NCBI RefSeq assembly: GCF_014748335.1
Contig: NZ_JAAVIY010000015.1
Location: forward strand, 1-41,332
Source of the DNA: Flavobacterium selenitireducens
GTDB lineage: Bacteria; Bacteroidota; Bacteroidia; Flavobacteriales; Flavobacteriaceae
DNA length: 41,332 bases
Direction of reading: 5' to 3'
Positions within the stretch are counted from its first letter, which is position 1. Every line of letters starts with the position of its first letter. Below, piece after piece: positions 1-7,423 of this stretch. A program made the position numbers and the translations under genes. The notes beneath the pieces were generated by a model. It saw only the letters and a program-made list of their open reading frames with translations, did no database searches and was not told the DNA's origin.

Positions 1-114
1 TTTTCAAAAACGACCGTTTTTCAAATCGGGCGCCGTGGCAATTTTAGAACCAACCTCGTAACAGAGAGTACAAGGTAAATTGCCACGCCAATCTTTGTGT
101 TTTCGGCCTGCAAG
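1..114. repeat. Left copy of a structured non-coding cassette (cassette A), truncated by the window edge
   Basis: This stretch is nearly identical to 17645-17757, differing by only a few bases. It contains an AAAAACG/CGTTTTT hairpin and the inverted pair CGTGGCAATTT...AAATTGCCACG. No ORF is convincing. It ends in the 15-nt cassette right end at 104-118 and runs into repeat copy 1. The same non-coding cassette therefore sits at both visible ends of the array. A structured RNA or a degenerate recombination site are both possible; neither is shown. Confidence 0.75.
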
Positions 115-239
115 TAACCGCCGCTAACCGCCATCGCTGCTTTACCGTTAATTGAACCAACTTTTTCCATAACTTCGCTTCGTTCGGCAGAGAATATTCT
201 CTCCGGAAGGCCGCGACGGCGTTTAGCGGCCTCACGTTA
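115..239 (+). repeat. attC-like cassette repeat, copy 1 (short form)
   Basis: It runs from TAACCGCCGCTAACCGCC to GTTTAGCGG followed by CCTCACGTTA. The two ends are imperfect inverted complements. The centre keeps the AGAGAATATTCTCT palindrome but lacks the extra AT-rich hairpin of the long form. It closes cassette A and abuts C1. Confidence 0.9.
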
Positions 240-282
240 GCTGCCATTACCGAAAACCGGACTAAATCAAAATGTGATTATC

Positions 283-654
283 ATGAAAAACATAACTTTG
301 CTCGTAATTACATTTACAATATTCGGCTGCAAAAGTGAGCAAAACTGTGCGTATATAAAGACCGGAACTTTCAAATATACAAATCCTATATTCTCAGATT
401 GGAAAGTGATCAGAAATGACACTTTACAAATTGAAAAAAGTCTTTCAAAAAAATTTGAAGTACAAGCGAAAATTAATTGGCTTTCGGAATGTGAATATGA
501 AATGACCTATGTAAATACAAATACCGATTTATTAAAAAAGATGATCGGAAAAAAAGTATATGTCAAAATAAATAAAGTCGCCAATGACACTATATTTTAT
601 TACAAAAAAAGGGACACAGTCGAAATAAGCTCAAAAATGTTTAAAATAAAGTAA
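283..654 (+). CDS. Small lipoprotein of unknown function (cassette C1)
   Basis: Product of about 123 residues. I chose the ATG at 283 because it begins a typical lipoprotein signal: a short charged start, a hydrophobic stretch and the lipobox-like FGCKS, with Cys as the lipidated residue. Just after it comes QNCAYIKTGTFKY, which resembles QNCSLLKDGKYEM in the cassette C2 protein, so the two are probably distant paralogs of a secreted Bacteroidetes family. The stop codon TAA (652-654) lies inside the cassette right-end inverted repeat. The gene is AT-rich like its neighbours and unlike the core genes further right. No function can be assigned. Confidence 0.75.
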   Translation: MKNITLLVITFTIFGCKSEQNCAYIKTGTFKYTNPIFSDWKVIRNDTLQIEKSLSKKFEVQAKINWLSECEYEMTYVNTNTDLLKKMIGKKVYVKINKVANDTIFYYKKRDTVEISSKMFKIK

Positions 655-661
655 CGGCAGC

Positions 662-843
662 TAACCGCCGCTAATCGCCATTGCCGCAACACGTTAGCAT
701 GAACGTCCAGTTTCCAAAAGCCACAAAACTTAGATTTTTTCCACTTTGCAAGTTAGAAAAAATCGTAAGTTTTGTTACCTTTCCGTTCGGCAGAGAGAAC
801 TCTCTCCGGAAGGCGGCAACGCGCGGTTAGCGGCCTAACGTTA
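662..843 (+). repeat. attC-like cassette repeat, copy 2 (long form)
   Basis: Long form with the additional AGATTTTTTC...GAAAAAATC hairpin. Left arm CCGCTAATCGCCATTGCCG faces a right arm with CGGCAAC and GGTTAGCGG. ATTGCCG/CGGCAAC replaces the more common ATCGC/GCGAC pairing, a compensated change. It separates C1 from C2. Confidence 0.9.
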
Positions 844-864
844 CCTGCAATTGTTTTAAAAATT

Positions 865-1985
865 GGTAAATTCAAGAACTTAACGCAACAAAATCTTATC
901 AATAGATTTGTTGTAAATGAAGAGAACATTCAACCATTTAAGTCATAAGGAAAGGATCGTAATCGAGACGTTGCTCGCCGAAAAAAAATCCGTTTCATAT
1001 ATCGCAAGACAACTGGGCAGGAACCGGTCCACGATAGGTCGTGAGGTCAAACAATGGGTCGTAAACCCCAAAGATGTCTATAAGGCCGACCTGGCCCATT
1101 TCTGCGCCGAACAGGTCCATATAACCAAACGGGGAAAGGACAAGATAAATTCCCATTCAAGGCTCAAGGCCGCCGTCTATCGTGGACTGCTCAGGGATCT
1201 GTCACCGGAACAGATTTCGGGCGAACTCCGGGATCGGTATCCGGCTGATCCGGTAATGTCCATCTCCTACGAGGCGATTTACCAACACATTTACAGGCAC
1301 AGGCAATCCAGGCTTGGCAAAAAACTCATTGCGCTACTGCCCTATAAGCACAGCCGCAGAAGGAACCGAACCAGAAAGGGCTTTACCAAACACAGTCGCA
1401 TACCCGAGGCGGTAAGCATGGATGAAAGACCGGCTGAAGTCCTCTTAAGACAAGAAATCGGGCATACCGAAGGAGATCTGATCATCGGCCTGGGTCAGAA
1501 AAGCGCCATAGGAACGATCGTGGAAAGAAAATCCAGATTTACGATAATGGTCAAGCTGGAAAACAGAAAATCCGAAACCGTCACCAAGGCCTTTGCACGC
1601 GAGCTCAATAAATATGATAAAATATTCAGAAAATCAATGACCTACGACAACGGAATGGAAATGGCAAATCATAAATGGCTTACCCGCCAAACAGGAATGA
1701 AAATCTATTTTGCACACCCCTACTCATCATGGGAACGTGGGACAAACGAGAATACAAATGGCCTCATAAGGCGCTATTTCCCAAAAGGAACAGACTTCAA
1801 TGAAGTGACAGAGGAACAACTAAAGATCGTCCAGGACAAGCTAAACAACAGGCCAAGGAAATGCCTAAATTATAAAACACCGAAATATATTTTGGAAAGA
1901 GAGATTGCCGCCTCAAAACATCGATTAAATTAGCAATAATATTAAACATCAAAAGACCTGTTGCAATTAGGTCTTGAATCCACCC
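865..1985 (+). mobile_element. IS30-family insertion sequence
   Basis: About 1.1 kb, containing one IS30-type transposase. The ends are imperfect inverted repeats: the left reads GGTAAATTCAAGAACTTAAC (from 865), and the complement of the right end (1955-1985) reads GGTGGATTCAAGACCTAATT. The exact termini and target duplication cannot be fixed by eye. The element begins 22 nt after the start of the GTTA that closes repeat copy 2 (25 nt counted from its G), just inside the left end of cassette C2, and its right end lies only about 19 bp before the ATG at 2004. The cassette ends around it do not match each other. Confidence 0.75.
917..1933 (+). CDS. IS30-family transposase
   Basis: Product of 338 residues, the usual IS30 size. 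It starts MKRTFNHLSHKERIVIETLL, the typical N-terminal helix-turn-helix (residues about 5-50, with SVSYIARQLGRNRSTIGREV). The catalytic core follows: EGDLIIG with the first Asp, a second Asp in MTYDNGMEM, and the Glu in ENTNGLIRRYFPKGTDF. These form the DDE triad used for cut-and-paste transposition. The reading frame is intact, so the element may be active. Its GC-richer codon use stands out against the AT-rich cassette genes on both sides, which fits a separate origin. Confidence 0.93.
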   Translation: MKRTFNHLSHKERIVIETLLAEKKSVSYIARQLGRNRSTIGREVKQWVVNPKDVYKADLAHFCAEQVHITKRGKDKINSHSRLKAAVYRGLLRDLSPEQISGELRDRYPADPVMSISYEAIYQHIYRHRQSRLGKKLIALLPYKHSRRRNRTRKGFTKHSRIPEAVSMDERPAEVLLRQEIGHTEGDLIIGLGQKSAIGTIVERKSRFTIMVKLENRKSETVTKAFARELNKYDKIFRKSMTYDNGMEMANHKWLTRQTGMKIYFAHPYSSWERGTNENTNGLIRRYFPKGTDFNEVTEEQLKIVQDKLNNRPRKCLNYKTPKYILEREIAASKHRLN

Positions 1986-2003
1986 GGAATAAACATCCAC
2001 AAT

Positions 2004-2396
2004 ATGATTAGAGTAATTATAAGTCTTCTTATTTGTCTAATTAGTACGGTATGTGTTGCACAAAATTGCTCATTGCTCAAAGACGGCAAGTATGAAATGT
2101 TTTATGATTCTGCGGAAGAAAATGTCTCAGCTTTCGAAATAAAAGACAATAAATATTTTTCAGTAGAAGATAATAATGAAGAAGGTTACATAATTAATGA
2201 ACTTGATAAATGTTGTTTTCAAATACTAAAACCAGAATTAAAAAATGATTCCAACCTAACCGAATTTCAAAAAATAATAAATAGACAAAAAAGATATTTT
2301 GAAATTACTGGAGTCGAAGGAAACGTTTTTTATTTTATTTGTAGAGTCAATTTACATGTTAATTGCGGAACAGGAAAATTTGTAAAAAAGAGCTGA
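2004..2396 (+). CDS. Small secreted protein of unknown function (cassette C2)
   Basis: Product of about 130 residues. I chose the ATG at 2004 rather than the one at 1974, because 1974 lies inside the IS30 right end and 2004 starts a clear signal peptide (MIRVIISLLICLISTVCVAQ, cleavage probably after AQ). The mature part begins QNCSLLKDGKYEM, similar to the C1 lipoprotein, and has four further Cys that could form disulfides. The IS30 element ends about 19 bp upstream, so any original promoter has been displaced. The stop is 21 bp before repeat copy 3. Function unknown. Confidence 0.72.
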   Translation: MIRVIISLLICLISTVCVAQNCSLLKDGKYEMFYDSAEENVSAFEIKDNKYFSVEDNNEEGYIINELDKCCFQILKPELKNDSNLTEFQKIINRQKRYFEITGVEGNVFYFICRVNLHVNCGTGKFVKKS

Positions 2397-2417
2397 TTTT
2401 GAAGTTCAACCCTCACA

Positions 2418-2597
2418 TAACCGCCGCTAACCGCCATCGCGGGCTGACGGTTAATTGAACCCACAGTTTCAAAAGTCGCAAAAACAAGATTTTTTCTGCT
2501 TGACAAGCTTGAAAAAATCGTTGATTTTGCTACCTTTCGTCTCAGCAGAGAATATTCTCTCCGGAAGCCGCGACGATCGGTTAGCGGCCTCACGTTA
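2418..2597 (+). repeat. attC-like cassette repeat, copy 3 (long form)
   Basis: Long form. Left arm TAACCGCCGCTAACCGCC with ATCGCGG; right arm CCGCGAC, then GGTTAGCGG, then CCTCACGTTA. Internal AGATTTTTTC/GAAAAAATCG stem and AGAGAATATTCTCT palindrome. It includes CTTG-N19-TACCTTTC, close to a Bacteroidetes promoter pointing into C3. Confidence 0.9.
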
Positions 2598-3003
2598 CTG
2601 GAAATGGCGGCGAGCGCGAAACCTGAAAAAACGTCACTCCAAAAAAAATCCGAACTGCTCTCAATTCTTTTATACCATTCAAGGAAGGAAAAATATTGGT
2701 CGGCTGATCGCGATTAAAAACGAGGGACATCATTATATTTAGATCTAAGCGAGCAGCAAAGATTAGTTTTTGATCAGCATGGCGTTTTTAGCAAGCAGTC
2801 ATTGGTCGGCTTTAGGCATTTTCGATAATTATCAATCAAACTTCAAAAGTTTTGGTTGGTACAAGGTTCCAAAACAAACTATTTTCGTCGATGGATATTG
2901 AACCGTTCGTTGATTCAACTTGGCTGGCCTGCTAAAAGAAAAAAATAACGAAGAAAACAACGTCGTCACTTGACTTGCCAATAGGACGTGCCGCCACTTC
3001 CAG
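2598..3003. other. Non-coding cassette C3
   Basis: About 400 bp between repeats 3 and 4 with no convincing ORF on either strand. Its ends are the clearest inverted pair of the array: 2594-2611 against 2990-3007, 17 of 18 bases complementary with the single mismatch at position 11. The interior is of mixed composition and could be a decayed gene or an RNA-only cassette; I see no known RNA motif. Confidence 0.6.
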
Positions 3004-3186
3004 TAACCGCCGCTAACCGCCATCGCTGATTTACGTTAAATTGAGCCACTTTTTTCCAAAAGTCGCGAAAGCAAGATTTTTTCTGCTTTGTCAAGCTAGA
3101 AAAAATCGTTGACTTCGCTACCTTTATTCCAAAGCAGAGAAAATTCTCTCCGAAAGGCCGCGACGGCGTTTAGCGGCCTCACGTTA
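3004..3186 (+). repeat. attC-like cassette repeat, copy 4 (long form)
   Basis: Long form, 183 bp, with TAACCGCCGCTAACCGCC on the left and GGCGTTTAGCGG plus CCTCACGTTA on the right. The AT-rich internal hairpin has loop sequence around CTTTGTCAAGCTA. It closes C3. Confidence 0.9.
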
Positions 3187-3221
3187 CTTGAAATCGCAAA
3201 AAAATTCGGTTACTGATTAAC

Positions 3222-3252
3222 TTACGTAATAATTTATTATTTTTACACGTAA
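3222..3252 (+). promoter_or_regulatory. Candidate operator pair before the C4 antitoxin
   Basis: The palindrome TTACGTAA (3222-3229) and the related TTACACGTAA (3243-3252) flank an AT-rich promoter-like stretch just before the ATG at 3264. A similar ACGTA pair precedes the related toxin-antitoxin operon at 15440. RHH antitoxins commonly autoregulate through paired sites, so this is a plausible operator; the role is inferred. Confidence 0.4.
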
Positions 3253-3263
3253 ATTAATTCATT

Positions 3264-3503
3264 ATGAATACGAAGCTCACTTTAAATCTTGACAAGGAAA
3301 TAATTGACGAGGCAAAAACTTATGCAAAAAGTCACAGGGTAAGCCTTTCCAAGCTCATCGAGAATTATCTCAATTCGATAACTCGCGAATCAAAGAAAAA
3401 ATCGTCCGTAAGTCCTTTGGTTGAAAGTCTGACCGGTATTATCCCAAATGATTACGACGAGAAAAAAGATTACAGAAACTATATAGATAGAAAATATTCG
3501 TAA
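3264..3503 (+). CDS. RHH-type antitoxin, DUF6364-like (cassette C4)
   Basis: Product of 79 residues. The N-terminus MNTKLTLNLDKEIIDEAKTY forms the beta strand and first helix of a ribbon-helix-helix DNA-binding domain, followed by VSLSKLIENYLNSIT as the second helix. This is the pattern of DUF6364-type antitoxins. The charged C-terminal tail (residues about 50-79) would bind the toxin. Its last base overlaps the first base of the PIN toxin ATG, typical of a co-translated toxin-antitoxin pair. Expected role: neutralise the toxin and repress its own operon. It is a clear relative of the antitoxin at 15440, so the array holds two versions of one module. Confidence 0.85.
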   Translation: MNTKLTLNLDKEIIDEAKTYAKSHRVSLSKLIENYLNSITRESKKKSSVSPLVESLTGIIPNDYDEKKDYRNYIDRKYS

Positions 3504-3910
3504 TGGAAAAAGTTTTTGTAGACACGAACATTGTCATTGATCTCCTGGCCAAACGAGAACCTTTTTATAAAGAAGCCCAAGACTTGTTTACCTTAAGCGA
3601 TAGAAAGGAAATTCAGCTTTGCATCTCGTCATTATCATTCGCAAATGCCTACTACTCTATCGCAAAACATCATAAGGACGTTGACGCAAGGAAGTATCTG
3701 TCAAAGTTCAAAGTGTTAGTCACAGTTTTCTCACTTGAAGACAAAGCGATTGAGTTGGCACTTGCTTCTGACTTTGATGATTTTAAAGATGGCTTGCAAT
3801 ATTTTGTCGCGATGGACAATGATGCTGACGTAATCATTACGCGAAATAAAAAAGATTTTAAAAGTTCAAAAATACCTGTATTGACAGCAGGGGAATATTT
3901 GAATAAATAA
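3503..3910 (+). CDS. PIN-domain ribonuclease toxin, VapC-like (cassette C4)
   Basis: Product of 135 residues, the standard VapC size. The PIN acidic residues are visible: Asp in VFVDTNIVIDLL (residues 4-15), Asp in FDDFKDGLQYFVA, and Asp in DVIITRNKKDF. PIN toxins cut RNA (often tRNA or rRNA) with Mg2+ and are kept silent by the paired antitoxin, here the gene directly upstream with a one-base overlap. The C-terminal KIPVLTAGEYL is typical of this Bacteroidetes subgroup. The stop lies just before the cassette right end. In a cassette array such pairs probably stabilise neighbouring cassettes. Confidence 0.88.
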   Translation: MEKVFVDTNIVIDLLAKREPFYKEAQDLFTLSDRKEIQLCISSLSFANAYYSIAKHHKDVDARKYLSKFKVLVTVFSLEDKAIELALASDFDDFKDGLQYFVAMDNDADVIITRNKKDFKSSKIPVLTAGEYLNK

Positions 3911-3921
3911 GCGACTTCAAG

Positions 3922-4047
3922 TAACCGCCGCTAACCGCCATCGCTGGTTCGCGGTAAATAGAACCAAATTTTTCCATAACTTCGCTCTCATTCGGCAGAG
4001 AATATTCTCTCCGAAAGGCCGCGACGGCGTTTAGCGGCCTCACGTTA
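3922..4047 (+). repeat. attC-like cassette repeat, copy 5 (short form)
   Basis: Short form, 126 bp, very close to copy 1: TAACCGCCGCTAACCGCC, the TTCCATAACTTCGCT junction that replaces the AT-rich hairpin, the AGAGAATATTCTCT palindrome, GGCGTTTAGCGG and CCTCACGTTA. Confidence 0.9.
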
Positions 4048-4055
4048 GCAGCAAT

Positions 4056-4565
4056 TTAGAAAAAAAGAGCGTGTAAACCTTCGGGATCAATCGCTTTGAA
4101 ATCGTTATTAAGTTTTGGATTAATCCTAAACAAAAATCGTTCAGCTTGATTTAAAATCTCCTTTTTAAAAACGATGTAATATTTCGATGAAATTTTTTCG
4201 CTAGTCCCTAAAGCTATTGTGCTTGAATTCACTTTATCTCTGAAACTAAACTTGTCGAGATGAAAAAAATTTTTTGTCCGTAATTTTAGCTCAACAAATT
4301 GAAATTCCTTGACATTACCATCTACGCTTTCTACGCCAAAAATCAGATCGACCGATTTACTTTTTTGAAAGACAGTTTTTCCAGCGGCTAAAGTAGATTC
4401 TGCTTCCAATTGATCTCCATTTATTACTATATAGTCAGATAAGCTAAATGGTGATGCAATCAAAGCACATCCTTCGCCTTGAAAAAGATCCAATGCTTTT
4501 GACAAAACGTTGGGATACAACTGACACTTCTCATGGCTTTTTGTTAGATTTTCACAGTACTTCAT
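4056..4565 (-). CDS. PD-(D/E)XK-like nuclease partner of the ATPase (cassette C5)
   Basis: About 169 residues from MKYCENLTKSHEKC, whose ATG lies one base after the TAA of the upstream ATPase gene (stop and start nearly touching), so the two are surely co-translated. An upstream ATG exists but lies inside the ATPase gene. The stretch SVDLIFGVE... followed by FQFVELKLR gives D-x(n)-E-x-K, the layout of a PD-(D/E)XK nuclease core. This is a motif reading, not a family match. The pair runs opposite to all other cassette genes. An ATPase coupled to a small nuclease recalls several anti-phage systems, but I cannot name one. Function is inferred. Confidence 0.65.
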   Translation of the reverse strand: MKYCENLTKSHEKCQLYPNVLSKALDLFQGEGCALIASPFSLSDYIVINGDQLEAESTLAAGKTVFQKSKSVDLIFGVESVDGNVKEFQFVELKLRTKNFFHLDKFSFRDKVNSSTIALGTSEKISSKYYIVFKKEILNQAERFLFRINPKLNNDFKAIDPEGLHALFF

Positions 4566-4566
4566 A

Positions 4567-5874
4567 TTATTCGCCGCCGTAAAGATGCATTCTATCAAAA
4601 GCAATATTGAACGATGCAAAAATTGGATCAATCTCTTTACCTAAGTTCTTAAAGGTGTAATGATGCTTTGAAGATTTTTCTGCTAGATAAAAATTCGTCT
4701 CATTCAAAACTTCTTCTTTTTCCGCAATAATTTTTATCGCACTAACCATATCAGGATTGTGGCTTGCAATGAAAAATTTGACTCCAATGAACTTATTCAA
4801 AAGAATAATTAATCTAGCATATTCTATAATCCATTGCGGGTGCAAATGTGATTCAGGTTCATCAATTATAAATAAGGTTTTATCATTTAAAGAACCGTTT
4901 TTTAATAACAGTTGAATAATGCTAAATGATTTTACACCAGTTGCGCAGTCCAATAGATTAAAAATAGAACCATCAGATCTTTTATAAACAAATTCGTTAA
5001 TCGATAAAAATCCATCATCAAAAGTTGCTTCGCCGTCAATAATTTCGTTACTAATAATTTTCGAAAACTCAGAAAATGAATTTAAACTTTTTCTTTTTAA
5101 AAGAAGATTTAAATCTTCCCAATGATTTTCATCATAAGTTTCTATACCAAGCATCATTGGAGTGTCAATATAAATGACATTCTGAATGGTATAAGGAATT
5201 GATAAATAATTTTTATTCAAACTAATGATTTGCTGCCCAAATTCGTAAACTTCAAATCTTTTAGGAAGATAGCTGTCATGAAAGACGTTGATTAGCTCAT
5301 TCCGAAATATATTAGTGGATCTGGAATCCAGTATTCCAAAAGATTCCTTAAACAAAGATTCGATGTGCAGTTTCACTAAAGTAAAAGGATTTTCTGACTG
5401 CTCTTTTTGGTTCATGCGACGAATAACGTCCTTTGCAATGTAATGCAATCGCTGTCGAGCCTCTGCGTTCATCAAGCCTTCTAATGAAATAGAAATTTCG
5501 ATTTTTTCAACAAAGTTCAACCACTCAACCATGATTTGCTCATTCGGCGAATATGCCAATAAATTGTTTCTCAGAGCATTAAACTCTTTTTGAAATTCTT
5601 GTCGTCTTGGCCTATCGTATTTTTTGTTAAAAAGTTCCGTTTGCGCTATTTCGAGAAATCGTGCCACATTACCAAGATCCTCATTAAGTTTCTCAGAAAC
5701 TAATTGGTCATAGTTAGCAATAGTTTTGTATAAATAATATAGTAGTTTTGAAAGCGTGCTTTTCCCCGCACCATTTTCGCCGGCAACGAGCGTTATTCCC
5801 TCAATCGTGATATCGGCAAGTTTAATTGATCTAAAATCCTCAGTAAGAAACCTCAAATGAGTAGGATTTTCCAT
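4567..5874 (-). CDS. AAA/ABC-type ATPase, OLD-like (cassette C5)
   Basis: Product of 435 residues. Walker A AGENGAGKST at residues 31-40, Walker B LFIIDEPESHLHP around 334-346 (Asp338, Glu339), and the switch His in ASHNPD near 372. The insert between Walker A and B is long and helical. This matches the AAA_15/AAA_21 group of SMC/ABC-like ATPases found in OLD nucleases and many defence systems, but there is no fused Toprim domain. The downstream gene, separated by one base, would supply the nuclease. Transcription is leftwards, against the array. A TACCTTTAC element before the ATG resembles a -7 box. Likely role: nucleic-acid sensing or defence, inferred from architecture. Confidence 0.85.
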   Translation of the reverse strand: MENPTHLRFLTEDFRSIKLADITIEGITLVAGENGAGKSTLSKLLYYLYKTIANYDQLVSEKLNEDLGNVARFLEIAQTELFNKKYDRPRRQEFQKEFNALRNNLLAYSPNEQIMVEWLNFVEKIEISISLEGLMNAEARQRLHYIAKDVIRRMNQKEQSENPFTLVKLHIESLFKESFGILDSRSTNIFRNELINVFHDSYLPKRFEVYEFGQQIISLNKNYLSIPYTIQNVIYIDTPMMLGIETYDENHWEDLNLLLKRKSLNSFSEFSKIISNEIIDGEATFDDGFLSINEFVYKRSDGSIFNLLDCATGVKSFSIIQLLLKNGSLNDKTLFIIDEPESHLHPQWIIEYARLIILLNKFIGVKFFIASHNPDMVSAIKIIAEKEEVLNETNFYLAEKSSKHHYTFKNLGKEIDPIFASFNIAFDRMHLYGGE

Positions 5875-5931
5875 ATAAAATTCTAATTTTACTGTAAAGG
5901 TAGTATTTTTGAAACAATTTTAAACTGCTGC

Positions 5932-6057
5932 TAACAGCGGCTCACGGCCATGGCTGGTTATCGGTGAAAGTACGAATTATTTCCATAACTTCCTTAACGT
6001 TCGGCAGAGAAAATAATCTCCGAATGTCCGCCACGATCCGTGAGCCGCGAAGCGTTA
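5932..6057 (+). repeat. attC-like cassette repeat, copy 6 (short, arm-divergent form)
   Basis: The arms differ in sequence from all other copies yet still pair: GCGGCTCACGG on the left against CCGTGAGCCGC on the right, 11 of 11 complementary. TAAC and GTTA are kept at the ends. The centre retains TTCCATAACTTCC and GGCAGAGA. This is covariation evidence for a folded site. Confidence 0.85.
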
Positions 6058-6124
6058 CTGGCAATTTTACCCAATCTCTCGTCCTAAAATAGGTTGACTA
6101 AAAATTAAACACTTTTAGCAATCT

Positions 6125-6562
6125 ATGAACTTACCGAAGAAAGGACCCTGTCCAAAAAAAGAGTACCAGAAGATCTCCTACGATCTTAAACTGTCCATCA
6201 TTGACAAAATCTCCAATGGTCAGATTTCCGCCAATCATGCCGCCAAGACGTATAACGTTTCGAGAAGCTCGATCGACTATTGGATGAAAAAAATGCTTTC
6301 CTTTGAACAAAGAAGCAAAGCCATGTCGAGCAAAGACGAGATAAAAAAATTGAAACAGCGTATCGAGGAACTGGAATTTATAAAGAATTTCCAGCAGGAG
6401 ATCATCGCGGAAGTCGAACTGGAAAGCGGCATCGACATCGCAAAAAAGTCATTACCCGGGGCATTGGCAAAGGAAGTGGAGAAAAAGAAGCAAGACCTTA
6501 TAAAACAAGGCTTCTCTACGAATGCCTCGGGATATCAAAACAAGCCTTCTACCAAAAAATAG
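6125..6562 (+). CDS. IS3-family transposase OrfA
   Basis: Product of 145 residues. Helix-turn-helix in residues about 18-55 (LSIIDKISNGQISANHAAKT then YNVSRSSIDYWMKK), followed by a leucine-zipper-like coil around EIKKLKQRIEELEFIKNFQQ. This is the DNA-binding OrfA of IS3 elements. The stop TAG (6560-6562) follows directly on the run AAAAAA (6554-6559). A -1 slip there enters the orfB frame as ATA GCA GCC, so this is the likely programmed frameshift that makes the OrfAB transposase. In the copy at 16353 this gene is broken by a one-base deletion, so this one probably supplies active protein. Confidence 0.9.
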   Translation: MNLPKKGPCPKKEYQKISYDLKLSIIDKISNGQISANHAAKTYNVSRSSIDYWMKKMLSFEQRSKAMSSKDEIKKLKQRIEELEFIKNFQQEIIAEVELESGIDIAKKSLPGALAKEVEKKKQDLIKQGFSTNASGYQNKPSTKK

Positions 6563-7347
6563 CAGCCTATCGGCAAAAGGATGAACAGGCCGAGATCATT
6601 AAAGATCTGATACAAAACATCCGCAAAAGGCAAAGCCGGGCCGGGACCAGGAAGATCTACCTCGACATCGTTGATGAACTCCGGGCACATGGGATCAAGA
6701 TGGGAAGGGACCCCCTGTTCGATTTTATGAGAAAGCATCGGCTATTGGTCCGCAAAACCAAACGATATCACATCACCACCGATTCAAAACATGGATTCTA
6801 CAAATCCCCGAATCGGATAAAAGACCTCACTCCTACCCGTGCCGAGCAGGCATTGGTGGCCGATATAACCTATATTAAAATACAAAACGACCATGCCTAT
6901 CTGGCTCTGGTAACCGACCTCTATTCGAAGAAAATCATGGGATACAAACTCGATACCAACATGCGCGCCACACTGGTCATAGACGCCCTTAAAATGGCGC
7001 TGGATGCACGATCGTACCAAAATCAGCAGATCATCCATCACAGCGATCGTGGAATACAATACTGTTGCCCGCAATTTGCGGAGTTTGCCGCCGCCAACAA
7101 TATTCTGCTGACCACACAACAATACGATCCCTACGAAAACGCAGTGGCCGAAAGGGTAAACGGAATCCTGAAATATGAGTTCGGACTCATCAAAACTTTA
7201 CCTAATTTAGTAACGGCGCAGAAAATGGTAAAACAAGCCATCAAGATCTATAACTCCGAGAGACGGCATTACAGCCTGGACATGCAGACACCGGATTTTG
7301 CCCATCGGAACCAACAACATATTTATAAAAAATATAGCCTGAATTAA
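6559..7347 (+). CDS. IS3-family transposase OrfB (DDE integrase core)
   Basis: The frame is open from the slip site at 6554-6559; the first ATG within it is at 6700. After the HTH_21-like region (IRKRQSRAGTRKIYLDIVDE) comes the rve integrase core: Asp in ALVADITYIKI, Asp in IIHHSDRGIQY, and Glu in ENAVAERVNGILKYE, then the usual IKIYNSERRHYSL tail. These residues cut and join DNA. Expressed as the OrfAB fusion by -1 frameshifting. It differs from the second copy by reading LLTTQQ instead of LLSTTQQ, a three-base difference, plus scattered substitutions. Confidence 0.9.
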   Translation: MAAYRQKDEQAEIIKDLIQNIRKRQSRAGTRKIYLDIVDELRAHGIKMGRDPLFDFMRKHRLLVRKTKRYHITTDSKHGFYKSPNRIKDLTPTRAEQALVADITYIKIQNDHAYLALVTDLYSKKIMGYKLDTNMRATLVIDALKMALDARSYQNQQIIHHSDRGIQYCCPQFAEFAAANNILLTTQQYDPYENAVAERVNGILKYEFGLIKTLPNLVTAQKMVKQAIKIYNSERRHYSLDMQTPDFAHRNQQHIYKKYSLN

Positions 7348-7423
7348 TAACCAAAATGGTCAACGTATTTCAGGACAAGACAAAACGTCGTAAATTTAAG
7401 AGGTTATTAAAATTATTCATTGC

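Larger units (their letters stand above)
6077..7380 (+). mobile_element. IS3-family insertion sequence, copy 1 (intact)
   Basis: 1304 bp with orfA and orfB. Left inverted repeat TCTCGTCCTAAAATAGGTTG; the complement of the right end is TCTTGTCCTGAAATACGTTG. A nearly identical copy lies at 16305-17610 in the same orientation. Both copies start at the same distance (23 nt from the G of GTTA) after a cassette repeat. No clear matching target duplication is seen at the flanks. Confidence 0.9.

Noticed and set aside
44..247. Reverse-strand ORF with the peptide RPLNAVAAFRREYSLPNE
   Set aside because: The same peptide reappears at 3858-4043 and 15286-15492 (and in part at 2330-2593). It is the antisense translation of the cassette repeat, not a protein family.
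2455..2742. ORF of 95 residues spanning repeat copy 3 and cassette C3
   Set aside because: It starts inside the repeat, has no family features, and similar read-through ORFs start in other long repeats (for example 7862-8083).
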